From: Chloroflexota bacterium
GTDB lineage: Bacteria > Chloroflexota > Dehalococcoidia > Lucifugimonadales > Lucifugimonadaceae
NCBI GenBank assembly: GCA_013204555.1
Contig: JABMNO010000032.1
Coordinates: 62,001 to 126,000 of the forward strand
DNA: 64,000 nucleotides
Direction: 5' to 3'
How positions within the stretch are numbered: position 1 is the stretch's first letter; every line of letters begins with the position of its first letter. The position numbers were made by a program, and so were the translations under genes. The notes under the pieces are model-generated. The model searched no databases and was not told where the DNA came from. It was given only the letters and a program-made list of their open reading frames with translations. This document shows, one piece after another, positions 28,454 through 37,339 of the stretch.

Positions 28454-30226
28454 ATGCGTGCCAGTAGAACCGTTCTTGCCGCTGAACCTGCCGTCGCGTC
28501 TGGTGGGATGGTGGTTGCGCAGCACCCGCTTGGTGCTCGGGCTGGCCTGGAGGTTCTTGCACGCGGTGGCAACGCTGTCGACGCCGCTGTAACTACGGCG
28601 TTCGCGATGGGGGTGGTGCAGCCGCTGATGAACGGCATCGGCGGCGGCGGCCAGATGATCATCCGAGATCCCGGTGGTAATTTTTCCAGCGTGGACTACG
28701 GCATGGTGTGCCCGCAGGGCGCGTCCGAAGACATGTACCAGTTGAGCGGAGAGCGCGAGCCCATGGGGCCAGCGACCATGCGTTTGTCCAGCCGCTACAC
28801 CTGGCCGAAGGTCAAGGACAACGCCAACCTCACGGGGCATAGCTCCATCGCTGTGCCGGGGACGGTCGCCGGACTTTCAGGCGCGCTTGATAGGTGGGGC
28901 ACGATGGACCTCAGGGACGCGCTCGCCCCCGCTATCAAACTTGCCCGCGAGGGATTCCCGATTGGCCACCACTTCGCCCTATCTTTATTGGCTGGCCGCA
29001 AGAACTTCCTCCGCTTTGAAGGCGCGACTCCGATCTTCTACCCCAACGGACAACCGCTTGCTACGGGCGAGCGACTGATCCAGCCTGACTACGCACGCAC
29101 CCTGGAGTTGATCGCTACCGGTGGCCCCCAGGCCTTCTACAACGGCGAGCCTGCACAACGAATTGCGGAAGACGCCGCAGCTCACGGCGCAGTGATATCA
29201 CTTCAAGATTTCGCCGACTATGAGGCGGTCATAGGCCGCGAAATTGTCTCGACTTCATACCGAGATCACGATATCTATGGCTGTGCGGGGCCGGGCGCTG
29301 CCCCAACGCTGATTGAGATTCTCAATATTCTTTCCAATTTTGATATTCGGCTTCTTGGATATGGATCCGTTGATTCTCTTCACATCATTGCCGAAGCGAC
29401 GAAATTGGCGGCGGTCGATAGGTTCACGTGGCTTGGCGATGCAGCCCCCGAAGGCGGTCCGGTTGACGCTCTAATCGACCCGGAATACGCGGCTAAACGG
29501 GCCGCTGAGATCGGTCGATCTGCATCATCAGCCGAGCCTGGCGACCCGTGGGGTCATCTGGGCAAGTCCGTGGATGACAATCACCCGGCCCCGTCTGGCC
29601 TTGGCCCGGACAACGGAACAACCCATCTGACCGTGGTCGACGCCAACCGTGGCGCTGTCTCTCTCACCCAGACCCTACATGGATATTCGGGAGTCGTAAC
29701 TCCGGGAGTTGGGGCAATGATGAACAACGGTATGGGCTGGTTTTACCCCGGCTCCGGCACCGTGAACTCAGTTACACCGGGTGGGCGCGGCGTACACAAT
29801 ATGGTGCCGGTAATAGTCGAGCAAGATGGCCAGCTCAAGTCTGCACTGGGCGGGTCCGGCGGCCGACGGATCTGGACAGCAGTGTTGCAGTCGATAATTC
29901 ACATGATCGACTACGGCATGACTCTGCAAGAGGCGATCCAAACACCCCGAATCCACGTCGAATCGGATGCTGTCCTCGTCGACGGCCGATTCGACACCGG
30001 CGTAATCGAGGGTCTGAAGCGAAACGGGCACGAGGTCATCACAGCCACGCCGCGCTACGACATCGCGCCGTTCTCTGAACCCAATGGCATCTCAGTCACC
30101 GACGTCGGCTTCGAAAGTGGCCTGAGCCCGGTTGCCAAACCCACCATCGCCCTCGGCCTCGAAAAAGGCGAGACCGACATTGGCGGAGTCGATATGCCGG
30201 GCCTGGCGAATGATTTGATGCCGTAG
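28454..30226 (+). CDS. gamma-glutamyltransferase family protein
   Basis: Ntn-hydrolase of 590 residues. The N-terminal subunit region has GGNAVDAAVTTAFAMGVVQP and GIGGGGQMII. The autoprocessing Thr occurs in GTTHLTVVDANRG (~392), after which the small subunit begins; SLTQTLHGYSG and a Gly-rich GGSGGRRIW follow. No signal peptide is obvious, unlike the periplasmic E. coli enzyme, so this may be a cytoplasmic amidase or cephalosporin-acylase-like relative. It precedes the molybdenum hydroxylase genes by 13 nt and is probably in the same transcript. Confidence 0.9.
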   Translation: MRASRTVLAAEPAVASGGMVVAQHPLGARAGLEVLARGGNAVDAAVTTAFAMGVVQPLMNGIGGGGQMIIRDPGGNFSSVDYGMVCPQGASEDMYQLSGEREPMGPATMRLSSRYTWPKVKDNANLTGHSSIAVPGTVAGLSGALDRWGTMDLRDALAPAIKLAREGFPIGHHFALSLLAGRKNFLRFEGATPIFYPNGQPLATGERLIQPDYARTLELIATGGPQAFYNGEPAQRIAEDAAAHGAVISLQDFADYEAVIGREIVSTSYRDHDIYGCAGPGAAPTLIEILNILSNFDIRLLGYGSVDSLHIIAEATKLAAVDRFTWLGDAAPEGGPVDALIDPEYAAKRAAEIGRSASSAEPGDPWGHLGKSVDDNHPAPSGLGPDNGTTHLTVVDANRGAVSLTQTLHGYSGVVTPGVGAMMNNGMGWFYPGSGTVNSVTPGGRGVHNMVPVIVEQDGQLKSALGGSGGRRIWTAVLQSIIHMIDYGMTLQEAIQTPRIHVESDAVLVDGRFDTGVIEGLKRNGHEVITATPRYDIAPFSEPNGISVTDVGFESGLSPVAKPTIALGLEKGETDIGGVDMPGLANDLMP

Positions 30227-30239
30227 GCTATTTGCCATC

Positions 30240-30704
30240 ATGAATCTCAACATTAACGGCACCTCACGAACGCTCGAAACCGACCCGGAGCGTACGCTGC
30301 TCAGCGTCCTACGCAACGATTTGCATCTGACTGGTACGAAGTACGGCTGCGGGGAGGGTAACTGCGGCGCATGTACTGTGTTGATTGATGGCGAGTCGGT
30401 CCGGGCGTGCGTGACTCCTGTTGGGACTGTTGCCGAACGCGAAATCATCACCGTTGAGGGTCTGGCGAATGGCGATAAATTGCACCCGGTTCAGGAAGCG
30501 TTCATTGAACACACCGCGTTTCAGTGCGGCTACTGCACCCCCGGATTCATCATTGAGACCACTGCCCTGCTGGCCCGCAACCCACACCCCACCGGCGATC
30601 AGACCCGCGCTGCACTGAGCGGCCACATCTGCCGCTGCGGCGCTTACGCCAGGATTATCGATGCCGCCGCAACGGCCGCTGGTCGCACTGGTGAAACGTC
30701 ATGA
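30240..30704 (+). CDS. (2Fe-2S)-binding small subunit of molybdenum hydroxylase
   Basis: 154 residues with both iron-sulfur cluster motifs of xanthine-dehydrogenase small subunits: plant-type C-G-E-G-N-C-G-A-C ... C (~35-58) and the C-G-Y-C-T-P-G-F ... C-R-C-G helical cluster (~98-140). It carries electrons from the Mo-cofactor subunit. Its stop overlaps the start of the next gene by 4 nt (ATGA at 30701-30704), so the two are translated as a pair. No FAD subunit gene is adjacent. Confidence 0.93.
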   Translation: MNLNINGTSRTLETDPERTLLSVLRNDLHLTGTKYGCGEGNCGACTVLIDGESVRACVTPVGTVAEREIITVEGLANGDKLHPVQEAFIEHTAFQCGYCTPGFIIETTALLARNPHPTGDQTRAALSGHICRCGAYARIIDAAATAAGRTGETS

Positions 30705-32725
30705 GCAACGAACCAGCGATCAAGATCGTCGATCACCCTCTCTGGTCTGATGATCCCGAGTCGCCAGTTGCTGAATACCCTGAAGCAACTCTTCTTCAGA
30801 TCAGTGCTGACGGGCAGATCACCGGGTACTCAGGCAAAGTTGAGTACGGCCAGGGGATTCGTCACGGCTTTGCCTTGGCGATCGCAGATGAGCTAGATAC
30901 CCCGATTGATTCCGTGACCGTGGTACTCGCCGATACGGCGCTGGTGCCATACGACCGCGCAACTGTTGGAAGCGCGTCGACGCGAACGGTTGGCCTCCAA
31001 CTCAGGCGTTCGGCGGCAACACTTCGGCGCTATCTACTCAGCCTCGCGGCTGACTACTTCAAATCAGATGTGCGAACGCTATCGTGCAAAGCCGGGAAGG
31101 TCGTCCGGGCTGGTGAGGCCAAGGACGAAGTCACGTTCGCTGCTCTGCTGCCCGCCTCTCAAGTGACGCTGGATATTCCTGATGACATTCGGCCAAAGCC
31201 AGAGTCCGAATTCAATGCGATGGGCACCGATCACCCTCGCTCTGACGCCATTGCCCGCGTCACCGGCAAGGCAATGTACTCGCAGGACGTGTTCGTCGAC
31301 GAGATGCTCCACGCAGTCGTGATTCGCCCGCCATCATATGGCGCAACGCTTCTCAACGTTGAAGCCACCCGCGCTGAGCAGACTCCAGGATTTGTTCGAT
31401 TCATCCGAGAAGGAGATTTTGCCGCGATCATCTGCGATTCAGCAGACGGTGCCGAGACCGCAGCCAAGATGGTGAGAGCGCGCTGGGATGAGCTCGACGC
31501 TGAGGTCTCCGACTTCAGCATGCCCGTGGCCCTAAAGCAGCACGCTAACGAACTGGTTTCTCTACGCAGCGAAGGCAACGTTGACGCTGCATTCGATTCG
31601 GCAGCTAGCGTCATTGAGGGCGTCTACTACGCGCCCTATGTCGCAAATGCCGCCATGGAGCCATCGGCTGCTGTGGCGCAATGGGATGGCGATAACCTGA
31701 CCGTCTGGTGCTCCAGCCGAAGTCCGTTTGGCGAGCGAGAGGCTATTGCGGCCGCGCTCGATGTTACTGAGACGAATGTGCGTGTGATCTGTACCGAAGT
31801 TGGAGGGTCTTTCGGCACCCGAAGCGCAACAATATCGATCGATGCGGCGAGGCTCGCCAGAGCAGCAGGCCGACCCGTGAAGGTCGCACACACTCGGGAT
31901 GAAGAATTCGTTTGGAGCACGGTGCGGCCAGCGGCCCTTATTGAGGTCCGAAGTGCAGTTGACTCATCGGGAGCGATCACAGCGTGGGATTACGCCGCCT
32001 ACCACTCAGGCGAGAGCCCATTCCGCGGTCGACGTGGTGCGGATACGCCGTACGACGTCCCAAATGTCAGCGTTCAGGTTGCCAATTCGGTGTCGCCGCT
32101 CCAATCAGGCTCCTACCGTTCGCTGGGTGGCGCGGTTAATCACTTCGCGCGGGAAGTTCATATGGACCGCATCGCCAGCCAACTTGGCATCGATCCTATC
32201 GAGTTTCGATTGAATAACTTGAGCCACGCACGACTGCGCAAGACACTCACAAACGCCGCTGACGTCTTCGGATGGAGTGCTTCGAAAACTGGATCCAACG
32301 GCATTGGCGTCGCTATTGGGTATGACGCAGGCAGCTTCTTAACACAGGCCGCCGAAGTGTCGACGGCTGGGCGGGATGTGAATGTCGATCGGGTCCACAC
32401 CTCGTTTGACTGCGGCCTGGTGTTGAATCCCGATGGAGTTCGCAACCAGGTTGAGGGATCAATTGTCATGGGGATGGGAACGGCTCTGTGGGAATCGGTT
32501 GAGTTCGATGGTGGCCGTATTCTGAACCCGTCTTTCAGCCGATATCGCGTCCCACGCATCACGGAGACACCCGCGTTGGATGTGTCGCTCATCGGCGATC
32601 CCAACACACCATCCACCGGCGCTGGAGAACCAGCCATAGTCACGGTTGCTGCAGCAATCGCCAACGCTGTCACATCAGCCACAGGCCGACAGATCGACAC
32701 GCTGCCGATCACACCTCAGCTTTAG
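30701..32725 (+). CDS. molybdopterin-binding large subunit, permuted architecture
   Basis: 674 residues of the xanthine dehydrogenase/aldehyde oxidase family. The order differs from the classical one: the domain usually near the C-terminus (GKVEYGQGIRHGFALAIADEL, ~50-70) comes first. It is followed by the a/b hammerhead (ARVTGKAMYSQDVFVDEM, ~190) and the Mo-binding core (EVGGSFGTRSA ~368; GSYRSLGGAVNHF ~472). The catalytic Glu lies in the STGAGEPAI end motif (~645). This order, with a separate 2Fe-2S partner and no FAD subunit, resembles isoquinoline-1-oxidoreductase-type enzymes, shortened relative to their usual ~740-780 residues. It hydroxylates an unknown N-heterocycle or aldehyde; the acceptor may be a cytochrome. 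Confidence 0.88.
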   Translation: MSNEPAIKIVDHPLWSDDPESPVAEYPEATLLQISADGQITGYSGKVEYGQGIRHGFALAIADELDTPIDSVTVVLADTALVPYDRATVGSASTRTVGLQLRRSAATLRRYLLSLAADYFKSDVRTLSCKAGKVVRAGEAKDEVTFAALLPASQVTLDIPDDIRPKPESEFNAMGTDHPRSDAIARVTGKAMYSQDVFVDEMLHAVVIRPPSYGATLLNVEATRAEQTPGFVRFIREGDFAAIICDSADGAETAAKMVRARWDELDAEVSDFSMPVALKQHANELVSLRSEGNVDAAFDSAASVIEGVYYAPYVANAAMEPSAAVAQWDGDNLTVWCSSRSPFGEREAIAAALDVTETNVRVICTEVGGSFGTRSATISIDAARLARAAGRPVKVAHTRDEEFVWSTVRPAALIEVRSAVDSSGAITAWDYAAYHSGESPFRGRRGADTPYDVPNVSVQVANSVSPLQSGSYRSLGGAVNHFAREVHMDRIASQLGIDPIEFRLNNLSHARLRKTLTNAADVFGWSASKTGSNGIGVAIGYDAGSFLTQAAEVSTAGRDVNVDRVHTSFDCGLVLNPDGVRNQVEGSIVMGMGTALWESVEFDGGRILNPSFSRYRVPRITETPALDVSLIGDPNTPSTGAGEPAIVTVAAAIANAVTSATGRQIDTLPITPQL

Positions 32726-32775
32726 TGCTGGAATACGAGGCCTCATCGACGGACTGCCATCTTTGTTACTGAGTT

Positions 32776-32795
32776 ATACTAGTCGTTATTAGTAT
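32776..32795. promoter_or_regulatory. inverted repeat / possible -10 region before cysC
   Basis: ATACTA (32776-32781) and TAGTAT (32790-32795) form a perfect 6-bp inverted repeat with an 8-nt spacer, 33 nt before the cysC start. TTATACT inside the left arm is a good -10 hexamer (TATACT). No well-spaced -35 is seen. It may be an operator overlapping the promoter. Confidence 0.35.
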
Positions 32796-32828
32796 TTCAG
32801 GTATCAGTAATGAAGAGGGTATTCATTC

Positions 32829-33362
32829 ATGCCTAAGGGCGTCACAGTGTGGCTCACGGGTCTTTCAGGTGCCGGAAAATCAACCATTGCACACGCATTG
32901 CAGGCAAACGCCGAAAGCCGTGGACGACTGGTCGAGATCCTGGACGGCGACATCGTTCGTGAAAACCTGAGCAGAGGGCTTGGATTTTCTAAAGAAGATC
33001 GGGATACAAATATCAGGCGTATCGCGTTTGTCAGTCACCTGCTTACACGTCACGGTGCGTTCGTGATCGTGGCCGCAATATCTCCCTACGCGGGAGTTCG
33101 AAACGAAGCTCGCGAGATGATCGGCGATTTCGTAGAAGTCCACGTTGATTGCTCCATTGACGTGCTGACGGCCCGAGACACGAAAGGTCTTTACGCAAAA
33201 GCACTCACCGGCGAGATCAAAAACTTCACAGGAATTTCTGATCCCTATGAGGCGCCAACCTCGCCAGAGTTGGTGGTCAGCACTGCCCGGGAAGATGTTG
33301 CACAGTCTGTCGGGCGCATCGAGCGGTATCTGGAGGCGAACGGGTATATCAACACAGACTGA
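32829..33362 (+). CDS. cysC: adenylyl-sulfate kinase
   Basis: APS kinase (APS + ATP to PAPS), 177 residues, cytoplasmic. The P-loop GLSGAGKST (~11-19) is intact. [21 protein letters not shown] is the APS-binding block, [12 protein letters not shown] follows, and [20 protein letters not shown] is the lid segment typical of CysC. The length is normal for the stand-alone enzyme. No ATP sulfurylase or PAPS reductase is adjacent, so sulfation or assimilation cannot be distinguished. GAGG lies 11 nt before ATG 32829. It is probably not part of the preceding molybdenum hydroxylase operon because a promoter-like region intervenes. Confidence 0.92.
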   Translation: MPKGVTVWLTGLSGAGKSTIAHALQANAESRGRLVEILDGDIVRENLSRGLGFSKEDRDTNIRRIAFVSHLLTRHGAFVIVAAISPYAGVRNEAREMIGDFVEVHVDCSIDVLTARDTKGLYAKALTGEIKNFTGISDPYEAPTSPELVVSTAREDVAQSVGRIERYLEANGYINTD

Positions 33363-33376
33363 AGGCCATCCGGAGC

Positions 33377-33393
33377 ATGCCGCAGGGCGGCAT
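33377..33393. terminator. hairpin between convergent genes cysC and lipoprotein
   Basis: ATGCCGC (33377-33383), AGG loop, GCGGCAT (33387-33393): a perfect 7-bp stem 14 nt past the cysC stop and 27 nt before the stop of the convergent lipoprotein gene. No T-run follows, so it is either a weak or Rho-assisted terminator for both directions. Confidence 0.4.
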
Positions 33394-33420
33394 TACAATA
33401 TCTTCCTGCAAGAAATCAAC

Positions 33421-33843
33421 TCAGCAAAGCTGCCCGTTTGGAGTAAATACAGCACTTGATTCACTGAAGTATTTCCATCTCCATTCCTTGCTTCCCAACC
33501 ACTCCTGTTTGAACTCGGCGCGAACCTGCCAAATGCCCTCTCCGAGGTATGCGCCAATCCAAAACTGAGTTTGCTCTTCAATATCTTGGAGGCAGCTGCG
33601 TTGTCCCGGTGCGATTAGCGAAACGTCGCCCTCCTGCACCCGAGGTTGTCCGAGATTCTCAGGCGAACGGGATACGCTTTCAATCTCGCCCAGAAAAGTT
33701 TTGATACGAGTGATTGCTTCCGACTGTTGAACGGTCGGGCCTGAATTTTCGATACTGGGACTAGCCTCGACCGATCCTGATATGCAGGCGATTGAGACGG
33801 AGAATAGTGCGATCGTCAAAATGATGACCGCTCGTTCCAGCAT
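33421..33843 (-). CDS. hypothetical lipoprotein
   Basis: 140 residues from ATG 33843, chosen because it begins the signal peptide directly (MLERAVIILTIALFSVSIAC, lipobox Cys ~20); the reading frame stays open further upstream without signal character. The mature part is unrecognised: a linker (SGSVEASPSIENSG), a helical segment, and a beta-rich end containing FWIGAYLGEGIWQVRAEF and a C-terminal Cys. The WQV.AEF...WRWKYFE pattern suggests a small cystatin/NTF2-like sheet, but this is only an impression. Predicted to be anchored outside the cell membrane. Confidence 0.6.
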   Translation of the reverse strand: MLERAVIILTIALFSVSIACISGSVEASPSIENSGPTVQQSEAITRIKTFLGEIESVSRSPENLGQPRVQEGDVSLIAPGQRSCLQDIEEQTQFWIGAYLGEGIWQVRAEFKQEWLGSKEWRWKYFSESSAVFTPNGQLC

Positions 33844-34052
33844 GGTCCAAGTCCCATTCCAAGTTGTTCGCAAGTTTTGTCCACGATATTTAAGCGCCCG
33901 GACATCCGTGTGAAACATTTGTGACAGTTGCGCCGCTGGGTCGATGCGAAGGGCGTATTTGGCGCCTACAACGACTACACGAAACTGGCATCTTCGAGTC
34001 AAACGCCCTTTGGCGTATCACTATGAATAGAGCGGGCGTCAATCTTTGCCGA

Positions 34053-34453
34053 TCACACCGCGTAACATTCGATTGCGTCTAGTTGGGAGCGGTCTCTGAG
34101 GGCCATTTTTTGGTGGTCGACCACTCCTGAGTACTTGTATTGGGCGTCGAGAGCGTCTCGGGCGGCTGGGCCAAGGTGAAATTCAGTGAAATCTGGGAGG
34201 TGATCGGCTACTGCGGAGACGAGTCCGAACAGGTGGGGACTGTCCGGCTCGCTGATGCGTGGACTACCGGTACTTTGTACTTTGAGAAGACGAGGCAGAT
34301 GGCCTGAATCCTTCCTGTGTCTTCTGCTGCGTACCACTTTGTGAATAGCCAGACGTCATCTTCCAGGTCACCGAGGCCGTAGACGAAGATGTCGGAGTTT
34401 GTCTGGAGGTACGCCTCGATGCTGGCGCGGTCGGTTAGCGGTACGTGTTACAT
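34053..34453 (-). pseudogene. broken GNAT-type acetyltransferase (N-terminal half)
   Basis: Remnant of a GNAT protein. From an ATG at 34453 the next codon is TAA, then the frame continues LTDRASIEAYLQTNSDIFVYGLGDLEDDVW and TKWYAAEDTGRIQAICLVFS. Near 34300-34330 it shifts frame to continue as HLFGLVSAVADHLPDFTEFHL and GPAARDALDAQYKYSG...HQKMALRD, ending at 34053. These blocks match, in order, the N-terminal domain of a family of two-domain GNAT enzymes; the C-terminal acetyl-CoA-binding domain is absent. So it has an early stop, a frameshift and a truncation. It follows the methyltransferase stop by 8 nt, so it was probably the third gene of that operon. Confidence 0.6.
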
Positions 34454-34461
34454 ATGACGAA

Positions 34462-35286
34462 TTACGCGGGTTTGTGGGCTTTGATCGAGAACATGAGGGG
34501 GACGAAGTCCTGGTACTTTTCCGGTAGGCGGCGTTGACCGTCTTCGCCTGTGATCATGCCGGGGAGGGGTTCCCAGTTCATCTCCTGGTGCTCGATTAGC
34601 GAGTCGATTACGAGTCCGGCGTTGATTAGCGCCATCACGGTTTCTCCGAGGCTGTGTTTCCAGTTGTACTGGCGCTTATTCTTGACGTCCCATTGGCCGT
34701 CAGCATACGAGCCTTCGTCGTCCTCAGCGAAAGGTGCATCAGAGTAAAAATAGGGCTGTTCGAGGATGTATTCGCCAGGCGCAACGTCGTCGTATTGGAG
34801 TGCCCACATCAGGGGGTGGCCTTCCCTTATGTAAAACGTGCCGCCGGGTTTCAAGAACCGTGTGATCACCTGGCCCCAGGCCTTGAGATCGGGCAGCCAG
34901 CAGATTGCGCCATTTCCGGTGAACACAATATCGAACTGCTCTTTGACGACGTTTGGTGACTCGTAGAGATCAGTCTCGAAGAATCTGCCGGGCACACCTG
35001 ACTCTTCGCTAAGCCGACGAGCCGCATTGATGGACTCGCCGGAGAAGTCGATACCGGTGACGTTTGCGCCGAGACGCGCGAGGCCCAGTGTGTCGGTTCC
35101 GATATGGCACTGCAGGTGGATCAGTGACTTACCAGTGAGATCACCGACCGCGTCGATATCGATCTGATAGAGCGGGGGCTTGCCAGCTTTGAAGCCCTCG
35201 ATATCGTAGAATTCGGACGCCCAGTGGCCCGCCACCCGCTCATCCCAGTTGGCGCGATTCGCCTCTCCGTACCTGTCCAGCGGCAC
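34462..35286 (-). CDS. class I SAM-dependent methyltransferase
   Basis: 274 residues with a Rossmann-type SAM site: motif I LIHLQCHIGTDTLGLARLG (G-x-x-T-D variant), motif II VTGIDFSGESI with the acidic Asp, FDIVFTGNGAICWLPDL and the LKPGGTFYIREGHP post-I strand. The acceptor is unknown; cytoplasmic. The start is GTG 35286, whose first base overlaps the TAG of the upstream aldolase (TAGTG), implying translational coupling; a longer reading frame upstream lies entirely inside the aldolase gene and lacks conservation. Confidence 0.85.
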   Translation of the reverse strand: MPLDRYGEANRANWDERVAGHWASEFYDIEGFKAGKPPLYQIDIDAVGDLTGKSLIHLQCHIGTDTLGLARLGANVTGIDFSGESINAARRLSEESGVPGRFFETDLYESPNVVKEQFDIVFTGNGAICWLPDLKAWGQVITRFLKPGGTFYIREGHPLMWALQYDDVAPGEYILEQPYFYSDAPFAEDDEGSYADGQWDVKNKRQYNWKHSLGETVMALINAGLVIDSLIEHQEMNWEPLPGMITGEDGQRRLPEKYQDFVPLMFSIKAHKPA

Positions 35287-36062
35287 TAGCCGCCTCGTAT
35301 TTTGCTCACGGCCTTCTTGTAGCCGTCGGCGATCACGGTAACTTCTGCGGAGTAGGCTAGGAGCAGTGTGCCGGCGTTTTTCCACTGGAGGGCCTGCTCG
35401 TAGCTGGTTACGCGCATCGCTGTGGTCTTGCCGTACTTTGCTGCGGCCTCGATGATCATCATGCGGCGTTCATCCAAGACCTTGCCCATATCCGAGGTGC
35501 CATAGACTCCCAGGCTCTGCGCCAGATCTGTCGGTCCCAGTGTGAGGGCGTCGATTCCGTCCATGGCAGCGATCTCGTCGAGGTGGTCGAAGGCGCCACC
35601 GCTCTCGAGCATCACGGTGACGAACACGTTGCGATTTACTTCCGCGAGAAGATCGAGATCATCGTTTCCTGCTTCAAAATCGTTTCCTACAGTGGCGCCA
35701 GCCATTCCACGCTGACCCACCGGAGCGTAGCGGGAGGCGCGGACGATCTCAGCAGCCTGCTCCGGGGTGTCGACCTGGGGGCAGTGGAGGTTGTAAACGC
35801 CGGCGTCGAGGAGGCGGGTGATCCATTCGCGGTTGCCATCGGGGGGGCGCACCATGATTGGGAAGTCGAGCGCCCTGGAGAGGGCGGCCATGTCGGCGAC
35901 GGTGGACATGGATGGCGATGAGTGTTCCATATCAATGCGCGCGAAATCGAGGCCGGATGCCTTAAGGAGGGTGAGGATTGCCGGGTTCCGAACCATGTTG
36001 ATCCAGGTCCCGATCTGAATTTCGTTCTGGTCGACCGCTGTTCTGATGGGATTGGACTTCAT
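35286..36062 (-). CDS. HpcH/HpaI family aldolase/citrate lyase
   Basis: Class II pyruvate-type aldolase, 258 residues, TIM barrel. Family blocks: GTWINMVRNPAI, DFARIDMEHSS (with the base-support His), IMVRPPDGN (substrate-binding Arg), GVYNLHCPQVDTPEQA, MLESGGAFDHLDEIA (metal Glu) and DALTLGPTDLAQSLG (metal Asp). Likely retro-aldol cleavage of a 2-keto-3-deoxy sugar acid or hydroxy-keto acid. It is the first gene of an operon with the methyltransferase. Confidence 0.9.
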   Translation of the reverse strand: MKSNPIRTAVDQNEIQIGTWINMVRNPAILTLLKASGLDFARIDMEHSSPSMSTVADMAALSRALDFPIMVRPPDGNREWITRLLDAGVYNLHCPQVDTPEQAAEIVRASRYAPVGQRGMAGATVGNDFEAGNDDLDLLAEVNRNVFVTVMLESGGAFDHLDEIAAMDGIDALTLGPTDLAQSLGVYGTSDMGKVLDERRMMIIEAAAKYGKTTAMRVTSYEQALQWKNAGTLLLAYSAEVTVIADGYKKAVSKIRGG

Positions 36063-36468
36063 GTTGTGTGCCTGTTGACGTGCTGGTTATTGGAAACAGT
36101 GCCGAGAGTTTAGCGCCGGATGGTGGTTGGCGTGTAAACCGATAGTAATCCGCGCTAACTAAAGTGTGGCGTACTTATGCGAATTTCTCCGTCTGCGATC
36201 TATCTGTCTGAGCCTGCTGTCACCAGCCCGGCGTTCACGCTGATGACGACTACATCGGGCATGTATGCGATTCGGGTTGCGAGTCTCCGGTGTCGCGGGC
36301 GTTGAGGCCTGCTCGTCTGGTGCGGTGTGCGGACGTGGTCCGTAGCGGGTGCGTTTATCGTCCTATCAGGCGCCCTTCGATTGCCTCGGGATACTTTTCC
36401 TCGCGGCGGAAGTGGGCACATGCAAGTTGCCGCTAAGATTCTTTTTCTTCGCGATGGGACCAATCCAC
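36063..36468. other. intergenic region, 406 nt
   Basis: Between the aldolase start and the end of the thioredoxin-fold gene. Several short overlapping reading frames, none with a recognisable domain or ribosome site. The left third should carry the aldolase operon promoter. I see no repeat or RNA gene in it. Confidence 0.35.
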
Positions 36469-36813
36469 CTACGCGGGCGCATGTGTCCGCTCCAAAAGTG
36501 AGGCCACAACGCGCTCATACACGTCATGCCCCTGGAGGCCTTCAACGCTGCCAGCCACATCAGCCTCCCGGGTAAAGACGGCGTAGGGCACGCTGATCAC
36601 ACCGAATAGCTTGCCGGGATCTGGGTTACGATCGATTTGGACACGAACAACCGATAGTTCAGGCCGGTACTGAGCGAATAGTTCATCTGCGATTTCAAGC
36701 ACGCATTGAGCGGAATCGCTCCAGCTCGTCTCGAAGACAAGCATCACGAGACAGGAGCCACTGTTAAGCAGCTTGTTCCAGTTGTCCAGATTCAGTATTG
36801 GGAATTCGGTCAT
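36469..36813 (-). CDS. thioredoxin-fold protein lacking CxxC
   Basis: 114 residues from ATG 36813, supported by GGGGAGGGA just upstream (the frame is open further but unconserved). The thioredoxin fold is visible: strand LVMLVFETSW, helix CVLEIADELFAQY, strand VVRVQIDRNPDPGKLFGV, the cis-Pro loop ISVPYAVFTRE and a final GLQGHDVYERVV helix. The active-site W-C-G-P-C is replaced by W-S-D-S-A-Q-C, leaving at most one Cys. It is probably not a disulfide reductase; a binding or chaperone-like role is possible. Cytoplasmic, single gene. Confidence 0.72.
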   Translation of the reverse strand: MTEFPILNLDNWNKLLNSGSCLVMLVFETSWSDSAQCVLEIADELFAQYRPELSVVRVQIDRNPDPGKLFGVISVPYAVFTREADVAGSVEGLQGHDVYERVVASLLERTHAPA

Positions 36814-36984
36814 TGCCGTTCCCTCCCCGCAATATCTGCGATGAAGATTTCGACCTTCCGAACGTTGGTGCACCCTCGTTATGGAGATCTGTTGTACACA
36901 TAAGATGCCGCAAATCACAGCCCGATTGGGTGAAGAAATTCACGCACTTCCACCCGGCCAACATAATCCGGAGACTGACCGCCA

Positions 36985-37215
36985 ATGCTGACCCTATTTG
37001 GATCAATCGCCGTTTCGATAATGATGCTGTCGTATGCACTTGAGGCGCGATCAAAATGGTATGTCCTGATCTTCGCCGCTGCCTCTGCTGCTACCGCAAT
37101 CTACAGCGGCATTGCGGAGGTCTATCCGATCATGGTCGTCGAAGCGATCTGGTCGGTAATCGCGTTTCGACGATTCTGGACGCGGGAGAAAGAGCCGACT
37201 CACGCGTCAGGGTGA
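36985..37215 (+). CDS. small membrane protein (76 aa)
   Basis: 76 residues with three hydrophobic stretches (LFGSIAVSIMMLSYAL, WYVLIFAAASAATAIYSGI and YPIMVVEAIWSVIAF) and a charged C-terminus (RRFWTREKEPTHASG, positive-inside). The V-E-x-x-W-x-x-I-A-F-x-R pattern at the end is typical of small CBU_0592/YgjV-like membrane proteins of unknown function, a resemblance only. ATG 36985 has no strong ribosome site. Confidence 0.6.
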   Translation: MLTLFGSIAVSIMMLSYALEARSKWYVLIFAAASAATAIYSGIAEVYPIMVVEAIWSVIAFRRFWTREKEPTHASG

Positions 37216-37339
37216 GCCGCTATTTCCTTCCGGTGCGTATAACCGTTTGTTGGAAGGTCAAGAAATACCGTCCAGAGTTTTCGTTTTGACCCGATGGATA
37301 CCCCAGCCAGAATCACAAAAATATTCATGATCCCTTCAG

